Below are positions 32,622 through 41,494 of a stretch of DNA of 41,592 nucleotides, in pieces. Origin of the DNA: Acidobacteriota bacterium. GTDB lineage: Bacteria; Acidobacteriota; Terriglobia; Terriglobales; Acidobacteriaceae. The stretch covers positions 1-41,592 of the forward strand of contig QIAA01000055.1 of NCBI GenBank assembly GCA_003224905.1, in the 5' to 3' direction. The stretch's first letter is position 1; each line of letters starts with the position of its first letter. The translations under genes were made by a program, and so were the position numbers. The notes under the pieces were generated by a model. That model worked only from the letters and a program-made list of their open reading frames with translations, was not told the origin of the DNA and searched no databases.

Positions 32622-35600
32622 ATGAGAAAGACCTTACTCGGTTGTTTTGTTCTGATTTTTGTATTAACGCTTGGGGCGACTGCGCCTGCTACTGCGCAAA
32701 ACCAGACCGGCGTCGAGGTTCTTTTGGGTAAAGCCCGTTCGTTGGAGGCTCGAGACCGCATGGACCTGGCAGCGCAGAACTGGAAGCAGGTTCTGCTGGT
32801 CAATCCCAATCAACCCGAAGCTCTCGCTGGCTTGGCACGTTATGCCAAGCAAAACGGGGATACCGACGCGCTGCGCACGTACTTGGACCGCTTGCGCAAG
32901 ATCAATCCCAAAGATCCGGCCATCGCCGCTATAGAGAAGATGCACATACTAAGCCCTCAGGAGCGCAACCGGCTGGACGAAGCCGGACGCCTTGCCATGC
33001 AACATAAGCCGGACGATGCGATGAAGATCTATCGTCAGGTATTTGGCGATCAGTCCCCTTCGGGTAAATGGGCTGAGGCGTACTACGAGACCGAGGCCGC
33101 CAGCACCGGCGGACGTGAAAAGGCTATCGCACAGTTGCGCCGGCTGTGCGCGCGCGATCCAAAGAATGAAGTATCTCGGCTGTGGCTCGCGCGTCTTCTC
33201 AGCTATGACCCCAAGACTCGCATGGAGGGATTTCGCCTGTTTGAATCCATCAAGGATCCCGGAACGGTTGAGCAGGCGCGCACAACCTGGCGTCAAGCTC
33301 TGCTTTGGGAGAAAGAAAATCCACAAATATTGGATCCACTTGATGCTTACCTCAAGCACTATCCGGATGCGGAGTTACAGAAAATCCAGGCATCTCTGAC
33401 CGAGAAACGGGAGCACGCGATTGAGGAAGCCAACAAGAAAAGCGGCTTCGAGGCGCTGAACGGCAAAAATCTCGCGGCGGCCGAAGCCAAATTCAGTGAG
33501 GTTCTGCGCCGCTCGCCCAATGACACGAATGCGATCACCGGTCTTGCATTCGTTCGCCTAAATCAAAAGAGATTCGGTGATGCATTGAGCTTATTTGAAC
33601 GGGCTCGGCAGTTGGCGCCCCAAAGGGCAGATATTCGCGATGGATATGAGACCGCTAAGTTGTGGTCGTCTATGCAGCAAGGCTCGACAGCGCTGCAACA
33701 GAATCGTCCGGAGGCGGCAATTGCCGCTTACCAGGAGGCGCTCACCATGCAGCCGTCGAACCAGCAGGCGCTGCTGGGAACGGCACAGGCATTCGTGCGC
33801 GAAAAACGATACTCGGATGCGGAAGCAAAATTCCAGCAAGTGCTCGCCCAGGACGCCAACAACGCAGACGCGGTAGCTGGGCTAGGGTTCATTCGGCTCA
33901 ACCAAAAACAATTTGAAGAGGCCGCAACCCTGTTTGCAAAAGCACGCACGCTGTCCCCGAATAGACCCGATGTTGACGAAGGCTACCGCACTGCCAAGTT
34001 CTGGTCATTGATGAAACAGGGCGGAACCGAACTTGCGCAAGATCATTCCGACCTCGCCATTGCAAGCTATCAGCAGGCGCTGACAGTGAAACCGGGCGCG
34101 AAAGATGCGCTCTTTGGTTTGGCGCAGGCAGCAACCAAGAAGGGAGATTATTCGCAAGCGGTCCAGGCCTACACTCAGCTCACGACAGCGGATCCCAACG
34201 ACACGCAAAGCTGGCTCGGGCTTATAAACTCACACCTCGCCGCGAAGAACCCGAAGGCAGCACTCGATGCGGCCAACCGAATTCCGCCCGCGACCAGGCA
34301 GCAACTGGAAAAACGGGCGGACTACCTGGCCGAAATGGCGTTTGTGTACTATCGCACGAATCAGGCTTCCGCGGGTGAACTGGCATTGCGGCGGGCTCTC
34401 GATGCCGCTAGTAGTTCTGACAGTGAAGAAGCGCTGAACGCTCGCCTTGAAGTTGCAAGTGTGCTGATGGACCAGGGGGATGTGGACCGTGCGGTCTTGA
34501 TCTATAAGCAAGCGGCAGTATCGCAACCCAGAAATCCGGTTCCATGGCAAGGAATGGTCGGCGCGTATTTGCGTAAGAAGGACCTTGTCCAGGCCAAGGC
34601 AGCCATCCGCTCCATGCCTCAAAGCTCTTTTGACGTCGCGTCAAAGGACTCTGGCTTTCTTAATTCCGTGGCTGCCATTTATTCCGCGGAAGGCGAGTGC
34701 AGCGAGGCGGAAGACCTTCTCAATCGCTCCTTGAGTCTGGACAAGGCTGCGGGACGCGAGCCGTCCCAGAACACGCGCCTGCAGCTAGCCGACATCTGGA
34801 GGCGTGAAGGTAACTACGACAGAGCGGTTGAAGCGTATCGGGAAATTACCAACCGCGATCAGAATTCTATCGAGGCTTGGCGCGGCTATATCACAGCCCT
34901 TCACATTAAGCGGGATGATCAAAATGTGCTGGCGGTAGAACAACGTAGCCCGGCTGCGATCCGCGCCCGGCTTGAGAAAGATCCCGACATTCTTGTTCTT
35001 CTGGCGAGTGCGCAATCCCGTCTCGGACAGAATCATGAAGCCGTTCGATCTTTGAGACAGGCGCAGTCGGCTTATCAGGCGCAAAGCAAATTGGCGCCAG
35101 CCGATCTTGACGTGCAGCTTGCTTGGGCGATGTTGGCCGACAAGCAGAGCACGGAGGATCCTCGAGATTTTCTGTCGAGGACAAGGATGCGCAAAGATCT
35201 AACTCCGAAGCAGCGCAGTACGATTGACGAGATCTGGTCGACCTGGAGCGTCCGCCGTGCAGAGGAGGTTCTTCAAAGCAAGGAGCCTACACGTGCAGTC
35301 GCCATTCTGACGGAGACCCAGAGCATACTTCCAAATGATCCCAAGATACCTGCCGCATTGGCCTCGGTGTACGTGCGGCAGCATGACTATCAGAAGGCTC
35401 TAGGCGTGTATCAGTCGTGGGGCATGTCGGGAGCTGAAGCGGTGGATTATCGCGCCGCAGCTGGAGCAGCCCTGGCGGCACACAAAGATACGGTTGCAGA
35501 GGGATTCCTGCGCGAGGGATTACAGCGATTTCCAAATGATCCCGAACTATTGCGTATGAACGCCAAGCGGGCTGTTGCACATGGAAACTACGACCAGGCG

Positions 35601-37049
35601 GAGTACCAGTTGAAATCTGCTCTTTCCGCGATGCGGAATCCGGATGCTGAAGATCGCAACAGCGGTGGATCCGGAGCACGCGGTGCGCCGCAGCGTGAAG
35701 ATTCGGAAAACCCCGGGTCCGTTCCCAATCCAATGATTGGACCTGCCACTTCAGACACCGTGGCTGGTTGTCGGCCGAAAAGCAACGAAAACGCCAGCGA
35801 ACCTGGTGAGGCGAAAGTCAAGCCCATTGCCGCCGTCTGGGTAGAGGAAGCTAATCCGGCTGATGTGAGTGATGAGCAACAGCCTCAACCTGAGCAAAAA
35901 AAGGAACGGCAGCTTCAGGACGAAATCGATATCGTCAAGAACAGAAATACACCTTTTTTCAATATTGACGAACTGGCCAGCGGACGCCCCGGCGACCTCG
36001 GGTTTAATCGGCTCATTATTCAAGACGGAGCGGTAGGCACATCAGGTGCCATTTCCGACACAGTTCGCCTGGGTTTCGAGGCTCATGGCGTTTATCTCTT
36101 TAGCGGCGCGCCAAACGGAAGCTCCAGCCTTCAGCTTGGCACACTGCCTCAAGGCGCCCTGTTCGGTGAGCAATCGACGGCAGGATACGGAGGCGAAGTG
36201 CAGCTGTCCACCAACACCTTTGGACTGATGTTCGGTACTACGCCGCAAGGCTTTCCGGTCCGGAATCTCACCGGCGGGGTTCGGTTTCGTCCGCTGAATG
36301 GACCCGTCACTTTTCTACTTGAGCGCGACAGCGTAAAGGACAGCCTTCTATCTTATGCCGGATTACGTGACCCCGGCACTGGGATCGTGTGGGGCGGAGT
36401 CATGTCGAATTCCGGCTCCGTGCAATTCCGACGGACTGCGCGCCGCAACGGCCAGTATCTTATGGTCCGGTACTCGGACATTCGCGGGCGCAACGTTGCT
36501 GACAACACGGCCATCGACGGAAATGCCGGATTTTACTTTGGGGTAGTCCAGCGAGCACACGTAACTTTCACCGTGGGCGCCAACCTCGGCGGTATGCACT
36601 ATGACAAGAACCTCAACTTCTTCACCCTGGGACAAGGGGGATATTTTAGTCCGCAGGAGTATTACCAGACGTCATTGCCCATCAGCGTGCGGGGCCGGCA
36701 CAATCGGCTGGAGTACGAATTTGATGGCAGCGGCGGCGTGCAATATTTTAAGCAGGAGCGATCTCTGTTCTTTCCCGTTAACGTGGGGGTAGCGCTCCCC
36801 CCTCAATCTTTTTACAATAGTCAGACCCACACCGGACCGAACTACACGGCTGCGTTGCGCCTGAATTATCGAGCAGGACCGCATGTCAATTTCGGCTTCT
36901 TTGCAGTGGCCAACAACTCGCGCAACTTCGCTACACAGTCGGTTGGCTTCAGCCTGAAATTCTTAGTTCACCGGCTCCCCACCAATCCCGACCTGCAAGT
37001 GAATTCCATTCCCGATTGGAAAGGAGACCAACCGTTCAGACTTGAGTAG
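32622..37049 (+). CDS. bcsC: cellulose synthase outer-membrane export protein BcsC
   Basis: This 1475-residue protein starts 19 bases after bcsAB with a signal peptide (LLGCFVLIFVLTLGATAPATAQ). Residues about 30-1060 are rows of TPR helices (for example LARYAKQNGDTDAL, TGLAFVRLNQKRFGDAL, AGLGFIRLNQKQFEEAA, where two near-identical repeats stand next to each other). A linker rich in Glu, Pro and Gln follows (about 1010-1100). The C-terminal domain (about 1110-1475) opens with EIDIVKNRNTPFFNIDELAS and has the alternating pattern of an outer-membrane beta barrel, ending in QPFRLE. BcsC forms the outer-membrane exit channel for cellulose, with the TPR scaffold in the periplasm. Length is somewhat above the common 1150-1300 residues. 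A hairpin terminator follows the stop. Confidence 0.92.
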   Translation: MRKTLLGCFVLIFVLTLGATAPATAQNQTGVEVLLGKARSLEARDRMDLAAQNWKQVLLVNPNQPEALAGLARYAKQNGDTDALRTYLDRLRKINPKDPAIAAIEKMHILSPQERNRLDEAGRLAMQHKPDDAMKIYRQVFGDQSPSGKWAEAYYETEAASTGGREKAIAQLRRLCARDPKNEVSRLWLARLLSYDPKTRMEGFRLFESIKDPGTVEQARTTWRQALLWEKENPQILDPLDAYLKHYPDAELQKIQASLTEKREHAIEEANKKSGFEALNGKNLAAAEAKFSEVLRRSPNDTNAITGLAFVRLNQKRFGDALSLFERARQLAPQRADIRDGYETAKLWSSMQQGSTALQQNRPEAAIAAYQEALTMQPSNQQALLGTAQAFVREKRYSDAEAKFQQVLAQDANNADAVAGLGFIRLNQKQFEEAATLFAKARTLSPNRPDVDEGYRTAKFWSLMKQGGTELAQDHSDLAIASYQQALTVKPGAKDALFGLAQAATKKGDYSQAVQAYTQLTTADPNDTQSWLGLINSHLAAKNPKAALDAANRIPPATRQQLEKRADYLAEMAFVYYRTNQASAGELALRRALDAASSSDSEEALNARLEVASVLMDQGDVDRAVLIYKQAAVSQPRNPVPWQGMVGAYLRKKDLVQAKAAIRSMPQSSFDVASKDSGFLNSVAAIYSAEGECSEAEDLLNRSLSLDKAAGREPSQNTRLQLADIWRREGNYDRAVEAYREITNRDQNSIEAWRGYITALHIKRDDQNVLAVEQRSPAAIRARLEKDPDILVLLASAQSRLGQNHEAVRSLRQAQSAYQAQSKLAPADLDVQLAWAMLADKQSTEDPRDFLSRTRMRKDLTPKQRSTIDEIWSTWSVRRAEEVLQSKEPTRAVAILTETQSILPNDPKIPAALASVYVRQHDYQKALGVYQSWGMSGAEAVDYRAAAGAALAAHKDTVAEGFLREGLQRFPNDPELLRMNAKRAVAHGNYDQAEYQLKSALSAMRNPDAEDRNSGGSGARGAPQREDSENPGSVPNPMIGPATSDTVAGCRPKSNENASEPGEAKVKPIAAVWVEEANPADVSDEQQPQPEQKKERQLQDEIDIVKNRNTPFFNIDELASGRPGDLGFNRLIIQDGAVGTSGAISDTVRLGFEAHGVYLFSGAPNGSSSLQLGTLPQGALFGEQSTAGYGGEVQLSTNTFGLMFGTTPQGFPVRNLTGGVRFRPLNGPVTFLLERDSVKDSLLSYAGLRDPGTGIVWGGVMSNSGSVQFRRTARRNGQYLMVRYSDIRGRNVADNTAIDGNAGFYFGVVQRAHVTFTVGANLGGMHYDKNLNFFTLGQGGYFSPQEYYQTSLPISVRGRHNRLEYEFDGSGGVQYFKQERSLFFPVNVGVALPPQSFYNSQTHTGPNYTAALRLNYRAGPHVNFGFFAVANNSRNFATQSVGFSLKFLVHRLPTNPDLQVNSIPDWKGDQPFRLE

Positions 37050-37051
37050 AG

Positions 37052-37077
37052 AGACGGGGTGGGAAACCTCCTCGTCT
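37052..37077 (+). terminator. hairpin terminator after bcsC
   Basis: AGACGGGGTGG (37052-37062) pairs with CCTCCTCGTCT (37067-37077) over 11 positions with one G-T pair and one T-T mismatch, around a GAAA loop, starting three bases after the bcsC stop. The downstream T content is low, so it may be imperfect or need Rho. Confidence 0.5.
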
Positions 37078-37291
37078 TCAGCCTTTGGTATGTTCCGACG
37101 ATCTTGCACTAACTCGGGACGCTCTGTCTTGTAGCGACACTAGGCTGCAACCTGAACTTTATACGTAACCGCCTACAGCTTTTCCTCTAAATTCTCGCCA
37201 TGTTTCCTGAAGCCAGGCTTAATTCTGCCGCAGTTTTTGCGTCCTCCTGCGGAGTTTCCGTGGTTCAAGCATCCAAGTGTTTGGAGGCTAT

Positions 37292-38569
37292 ATGAAGCCC
37301 GTGGGAATTATGGGAACCGCAATTCTAAGTTTGCTTCTCGGGGCGAGTGTTCCCGGATTTGCCCAGCAGGATCAACCGAACCGTAAAGAAGATCGTGATC
37401 GAAAAGACGAGAATCGAGGTCGCCCAGACCGCCCGCAGCCGAGTCGTGGCGTGGAACAGCGCCCCGCGGAGCAAGACAGCCGCCAGGTGCAACGGGAGCA
37501 GGAGCGTCAGCGGGACTTCAGGCGCGAACAGCAAATGCAGCAACAGCAGCGCGCTGCTCAGGAGCGCCAGCAGGAATTAAGCAGAGAACAGCGCCAACGC
37601 ACCGAGCAACAGCAGCGCCAGATGGAACAGAATCGGCAGCGCGCGCAGCAGGAGCGTCAGCAGGAATTGGATCGTCAGAGATCTGAACAGCAGCGTCTCT
37701 CTGACCAACATCGGCAGGAGTTGAACCGGGAGGAACGCGAACGAGCCGAGCAACAGCAACGGCAGATTCAACAGAATCAGCAGCGGTCGCAGTATGAGCG
37801 CCAGCAGGAAATCAATCGCCGACAAGAAGAGGAGCAGCGCCACTCTGTCCAACGCCAGCAGGAACTGAGCCGTCAAGAACAACAACGTGCGCAGCAGCGC
37901 CAGTTGCAAATCGAATCGAACCAACAGCAGGCGCAGCGTGAAAGAGCCCTGCAAATGCAGCAACAGCGGTTTTCCCGGGAGCGGCAGGCGCAACTGATCC
38001 AGCAACAGCAGCTACGCGTGGCGCAATATCGTCGAAACCTGGAAGAACAGCAGCGCCGCCTGCAATGGCAGACGGAGCAACTGCAGCGCCAACGGCGGAT
38101 AGCGCAGTACCGCTGCGAGAGAGAGTACCTCGAGCATTTGCGGCAGCAGGAGTTTCGCATCCGCCAAGCGCGATACGACTACTACTCCGATCCATATTTC
38201 TACTCACCTCCAATTTATCGTTACTACCGTGGAGGGTCGTACTACGAGGTCAATCAGTACGGTGCGGACTTGCTGCGGCAAGCGGTGAACTACGGCTATC
38301 GGGAAGGCTACCGCGCCGGCGCTGCAGACCGTGAAGACGGTTGGAACTTCAACTACCGTGCTTCCTACGCCTATCAGGACGCAAATTATGGCTACGACGG
38401 CTATTGGGAAGATCAAGGGGCGTACAACTACTATTTCCGTGAAGGCTTCCGTCGCGGCTACGAGGACGGCTACTACAGCCGCTATCAGTACGGAAGTTAC
38501 TACAATGGAGAGTACAGCGTCCTGGGAGCAGTGTTAGGCCAGATCCTGAACTTTGTGTCGCTCCGGTAA
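37292..38569 (+). CDS. secreted Gln/Arg-rich coiled-coil protein with Tyr/Gly-rich C-terminus
   Basis: The ATG at 37292 has GGAGG just upstream; the 425-residue product starts with a signal peptide (IMGTAILSLLLGASVPGFAQ). Residues about 25-290 are almost only Gln, Arg, Glu and Asn in heptad-like order, and include three imperfect repeats that start ERQQEL/ERQQEI and end near QMEQNRQRAQ or QIQQNQQRSQ. The C-terminal 120 residues are rich in Tyr, Gly, Arg and Asp (PYFYSPPIYRYYRGGSYYE; GYREGYRAGAADRE; FREGFRRGYEDGYYSRYQYG). I do not recognise a characterised family. The sequence suggests a long periplasmic or surface coiled coil with a Tyr-rich adhesive-looking end. Its place after bcsC could mean a link to the biofilm matrix, but a terminator-like hairpin and 240 bases separate them. 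Confidence 0.75.
   Translation: MKPVGIMGTAILSLLLGASVPGFAQQDQPNRKEDRDRKDENRGRPDRPQPSRGVEQRPAEQDSRQVQREQERQRDFRREQQMQQQQRAAQERQQELSREQRQRTEQQQRQMEQNRQRAQQERQQELDRQRSEQQRLSDQHRQELNREERERAEQQQRQIQQNQQRSQYERQQEINRRQEEEQRHSVQRQQELSRQEQQRAQQRQLQIESNQQQAQRERALQMQQQRFSRERQAQLIQQQQLRVAQYRRNLEEQQRRLQWQTEQLQRQRRIAQYRCEREYLEHLRQQEFRIRQARYDYYSDPYFYSPPIYRYYRGGSYYEVNQYGADLLRQAVNYGYREGYRAGAADREDGWNFNYRASYAYQDANYGYDGYWEDQGAYNYYFREGFRRGYEDGYYSRYQYGSYYNGEYSVLGAVLGQILNFVSLR
37560..37950 (+). repeat. imperfect tandem repeats in the Gln/Arg-rich coding region
   Basis: Units begin GAGCGCCAGCAGGAA (near 37562), GAGCGTCAGCAGGAA (37652) and GAGCGCCAGCAGGAA (37797), and a partial unit CGCCAGCAGGAACTG is near 37853. The first unit is 90 bases, the next 145-150. 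The DNA similarity shows duplication inside the gene and could permit length change by recombination. Confidence 0.6.
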
Positions 38570-38679
38570 CAGTGTCATCTCTCATTCTTCCGTGAACATC
38601 GTTCCAGATCAGGCAACGGCGATGCACGACGGATCGTGTCAGGCCTGATAGCATATAGAAAGAGGAGCGCGATCGAGTC

Positions 38680-39795
38680 ATGGCAGTACCGGTTTCACAA
38701 ATGTGGACGGTGGCGACGTATGTGATTCGGCAGAAGCTTGCCGGGCGGAAACAGTATCCGCTGGTGCTGATGCTGGAGCCCCTGTTTCGGTGCAATCTGG
38801 CGTGCGCGGGGTGCGGGAAGATTCAATATCCGGCGCACATACTGAAGCGGCAGCTCACGCCTGAAGAATGCTTCCAGGCGGTGGACGAGTGCGGCGCGCC
38901 GGTGGTGTCGATTCCGGGCGGCGAACCGCTGATGCATCCGGAAATCGAGAAAATTGTCGAAGGGCTGGTGGCCCGCAGGAAGTATGTGTATCTGTGCACG
39001 AATGCGTTGCTGCTGAAGGAAAAAATCGGCTTGTTCAAGCCGACAAAGTATCTGACCTTTAGCGTGCATCTCGATGGGCAGCGCGAGCACCATGATTTTG
39101 CGGTCTGCCGCGAGGGGGGGTATGACATTGCGGTAGATGCGATCCGCGAGGCGTTGCAGCGCGGATTTAGAGTCACAACAAATACGACGCTCTTCGACGG
39201 AGCTGACCCAAAGAGCGTGCGAGCGTTTTTTGACGAGATGATGGAGCTGGGCGTGGAGGGCATGATGCTTTCGCCCGGTTATTCTTACGAGAAGGCGCCC
39301 GATCAGCAGCATTTTCTGGGGCGGGCCCGGACGCGGCGACTGTTCCGCGGGATACTTTCTAACCGCACACCGGAATGGCGGTTTAATTTGTCTCCGCTGT
39401 TTCTCGAATTTCTCATGGGCAAGCGGCACTATCCCTGCACCCCATGGGGCATGCCGACGTACAACATTTTTGGCTGGCAAAAGCCGTGTTATCTGCTTCA
39501 GGACGGTTACGCCGAAAGCTTCGACGAACTACTGCGGGAAACCGATTGGGAGAACTACGGCACTGAGTCGGGCAATCCGCATTGCGCGAACTGCATGGTG
39601 CACAGCGGGTACGAGGCGTCGGCGGTGAATGATACGTTCAGTTCGCTTGGTGGGTTTGTGGCGACAGTGAAAGCCACTTTCTCCCGCTACCCTGACGAGG
39701 GGGCTTTGAAGTTGCTGGAAGAACCAATCGCGCCGGCCCATCCACTCGTTCAGATTGTGGCGCCTCAGGAGTCGCTCGAGGAAACGCGGGCATGA
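38680..39795 (+). CDS. hpnH: adenosyl-hopene transferase (radical SAM)
   Basis: This 371-residue protein opens [20 protein letters not shown], as HpnH proteins do. The radical SAM cluster motif C38-x3-C42-x2-C45 is in [16 protein letters not shown]. Further HpnH-typical stretches are [47 protein letters not shown] and [20 protein letters not shown]. HpnH joins the 5'-deoxyadenosyl group to diploptene, the first step toward extended hopanoids such as bacteriohopanetetrol. AGAGGAG lies about 13 bases before the start. Hopene cyclase and other hpn genes are not in the window. Its stop overlaps the next start by ATGA. Confidence 0.95.
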   Translation: MAVPVSQMWTVATYVIRQKLAGRKQYPLVLMLEPLFRCNLACAGCGKIQYPAHILKRQLTPEECFQAVDECGAPVVSIPGGEPLMHPEIEKIVEGLVARRKYVYLCTNALLLKEKIGLFKPTKYLTFSVHLDGQREHHDFAVCREGGYDIAVDAIREALQRGFRVTTNTTLFDGADPKSVRAFFDEMMELGVEGMMLSPGYSYEKAPDQQHFLGRARTRRLFRGILSNRTPEWRFNLSPLFLEFLMGKRHYPCTPWGMPTYNIFGWQKPCYLLQDGYAESFDELLRETDWENYGTESGNPHCANCMVHSGYEASAVNDTFSSLGGFVATVKATFSRYPDEGALKLLEEPIAPAHPLVQIVAPQESLEETRA

Positions 39796-40238
39796 CCGGC
39801 AAGGCCGCGGGACAGACTCCTGCAGAGGAACCCAATCCTGCAGCTGCAGATGCGCTCGAAGTAGCGCCCGGCTGGGGCCGGGAGAAGCTTGAGGGCTGGA
39901 TCCCAGAACTTGCCAACCAGGAAGAAGTTTGTAGTGCGCTTGAAAAAGCGTTCGACTACCGCGGCGATATCACTATTACTAAAAAAGACGGCAGCAAGAT
40001 CGAAGGGTACGTTTTTGATCGGCGCAGCGGGCCATCGCTAACGCAATCCTGTGTGCGTCTATTTCCTAAGAATTCTGATGAGAAGGTGTCGATCTCTTAC
40101 GCCGATATCGCCGCGCTCGCTTTCACTGGTCGCGACACGGCTGCCGGTAAGGGTTGGGAGGCATGGGTAAAGAAGTACCAGGAACGGAAAGCTGCGGGAG
40201 AGAGGAATATCGGGCTTCAGCCCGAGGCATTGGAATAG
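39792..40238 (+). CDS. hypothetical protein coupled to hpnH
   Basis: This 148-residue soluble protein starts inside the hpnH stop (ATGA). The first 35 residues are Ala/Pro/Glu-rich and probably disordered. The core has [31 protein letters not shown], a short beta-rich segment, then [38 protein letters not shown]. That beta pattern looks like a small barrel domain, but I cannot name a family. The coupling suggests a role linked to hopanoid modification or its regulation. A hairpin (CGGGCT-TC-AGCCCG, 40211-40224) lies in its last codons. Confidence 0.7.
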   Translation: MTGKAAGQTPAEEPNPAAADALEVAPGWGREKLEGWIPELANQEEVCSALEKAFDYRGDITITKKDGSKIEGYVFDRRSGPSLTQSCVRLFPKNSDEKVSISYADIAALAFTGRDTAAGKGWEAWVKKYQERKAAGERNIGLQPEALE

Positions 40239-40278
40239 GAATCTCCGCGCAGCTCGGAGAGCATGAGCGCTAAAGCGT

Positions 40279-40893
40279 CTAGGGGCGGGCTCGTGCGCCA
40301 AAACTTAACCTTCCTATTATTTCCTCAATCTCATCCTGGCTCCCGCCAATAAAGGTCAAGGACAGGGCGTATCCCTTCTCGATAGTGGCGAGGGAACTCT
40401 GATACATGGTCACGGAGCCCCGGGGCTTGCTGAAATCGCCGCGAATCAGCTGCTTTGCGCCGATTGAGTCCGCATAAGGTTCATCGCTGGCCGTGAATCC
40501 CTTAGCATCTGCCAATTCCTTGATTGAGGCGAAATAGTCCGTGGCTGTCTTGATGCCGGAAAATGATGAAAGCTTTTCTGCGGCAATCACTACGGCGGAA
40601 TTGATCGTGCTGCCGCTCGCTTCGGGTGGCCGCTCGAAAATGGAGAGCAGTACCAGCGATTTAGCTTGATCGTCCGGCTCACGCATCTGCTTGGTGCGGT
40701 CTACCCAACCAAAGGGAATCTTATAAGAGAAGCCAAAGAACGGGCTGTGGTAGACGCCGTTCTTTATCTGGCCGTTGTCCGGATTAGTGCTGGCGCGTGC
40801 AGTATTTCGCGCTCCAGGACTGTCCTGAGCTGAAGATGGCGGGAGGAGCGCAACCGCGGTGACGAAGATCCACGTCGACGACAGAGAAAGCAT
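40279..40893 (-). CDS. secreted hypothetical protein
   Basis: From the ATG at 40893 the product has 204 residues with a signal peptide (MLSLSSTWIFVTAVALLPPSSAQ). The mature part contains GVYHSPFFGFSYKIPFGWVDRT, a pattern seen in acidobacterial secreted proteins with a photosystem-II-PsbP-like or DUF1795-like fold, then INSAVVIAAEKLSSF and YALSLTFIGGSQDEIEEII. It probably acts in the periplasm; no catalytic residues are apparent. It is convergent with the hpnH pair, with TCTCCG/CGGAGA (40242-40260) forming a small hairpin in the gap. Confidence 0.7.
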   Translation of the reverse strand: MLSLSSTWIFVTAVALLPPSSAQDSPGARNTARASTNPDNGQIKNGVYHSPFFGFSYKIPFGWVDRTKQMREPDDQAKSLVLLSIFERPPEASGSTINSAVVIAAEKLSSFSGIKTATDYFASIKELADAKGFTASDEPYADSIGAKQLIRGDFSKPRGSVTMYQSSLATIEKGYALSLTFIGGSQDEIEEIIGRLSFGARARP

Positions 40894-40923
40894 CAATGCG
40901 ATACTACTCTCCCTGCCAACCGT

Positions 40924-41346
40924 TTAATCTGCCGCCATGCCCAGCGTGATCGGCTGGGTACAGAACGAGCAGCGACGGGCCTCTATAGGGATTTCACTCA
41001 GGCACTCCGGGCACTTCCTTGTTGTCGGATCAGCCGGAGCTGGCGCTTTTCGCATGCGGGAGACCAGGGCATTGATCGGCGTGACCACGAAGAAATACAC
41101 GGCGGCAGCGACCAGCAGGAAAGAAATCGCGGCGTTGATGAAGTCGCCGGCTGCAAACACCGAGTTGTTAATGGTGAAGGTGATGGCGGAAAAGTCGGGC
41201 TTGCCGACGATGGCGGCAATGAAGGGCGTGAGCAGGTCTTTGGTGAAGGCTGTCACCACTCCGGCAAAGGCCGCGCCGATCACCACGCCGACGGCCATAT
41301 CAATGACGTTTCCTCGCAAAATAAACTGCTTGAAGCCGCTGAGCAT
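40924..41346 (-). CDS. mscL: large-conductance mechanosensitive channel with zinc-ribbon tail
   Basis: From the ATG at 41346 (AGGAGG 7 bases upstream) the product has 140 residues. The first helix and pore segment read MLSGFKQFILRGNVIDMAVGVVIGAAF, typical of MscL, with TKDLLTPFIAAIVG after it and the second membrane helix FINAAISFLLVAAAVYFFVV. MscL opens under membrane tension to release solutes during osmotic downshock. The C-terminus departs from the usual helical bundle: CPECLSEIPIEARRCSFC is a four-Cys zinc ribbon. A consensus-like sigma-70 promoter lies at 41374-41402. Confidence 0.95.
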   Translation of the reverse strand: MLSGFKQFILRGNVIDMAVGVVIGAAFAGVVTAFTKDLLTPFIAAIVGKPDFSAITFTINNSVFAAGDFINAAISFLLVAAAVYFFVVTPINALVSRMRKAPAPADPTTRKCPECLSEIPIEARRCSFCTQPITLGMAAD

Positions 41347-41373
41347 GGATGCCTCCTTAGCGCAGGTGGCGCA

Positions 41374-41402
41374 AGCGTAGTACTCGGTTCGGGGCGTGTC
41401 AA
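41374..41402 (-). promoter_or_regulatory. sigma-70 promoter of mscL
   Basis: On the minus strand a perfect -35 TTGACA (41402-41397) and a -10 TACGCT (41379-41374) are 17 bases apart, the optimal spacing. Transcription would start near 41367, about 20 bases before the mscL start codon. The insertion sequence begins only a few tens of bases upstream. Confidence 0.7.
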
Positions 41403-41422
41403 GGCGGGGCAGTTTGAGTGTC

Positions 41423-41467
41423 GTTAGCACATGATATGTCCGGTTGAGTTAGCAAGTGATCTGTCCG
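41423..41467 (+). repeat. imperfect direct repeat at the insertion-sequence end
   Basis: GTTAGCACATGATATGTCCG (41423-41442) and GTTAGCAAGTGATCTGTCCG (41448-41467) agree at 17 of 20 positions with a 25-base period. They lie just before the transposase gene and are probably transposase-binding sites at the left terminus. Confidence 0.65.
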
Positions 41468-41494
41468 CTTTGCGGGCGGCGAGGGTAGGAGACC

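Noticed and set aside
37812..38213. Minus-strand Ala/Gly/Val-rich frame opposite the Gln/Arg-rich gene
   Set aside because: It is a shadow caused by the skewed codon use of the real gene; no start signal or family.
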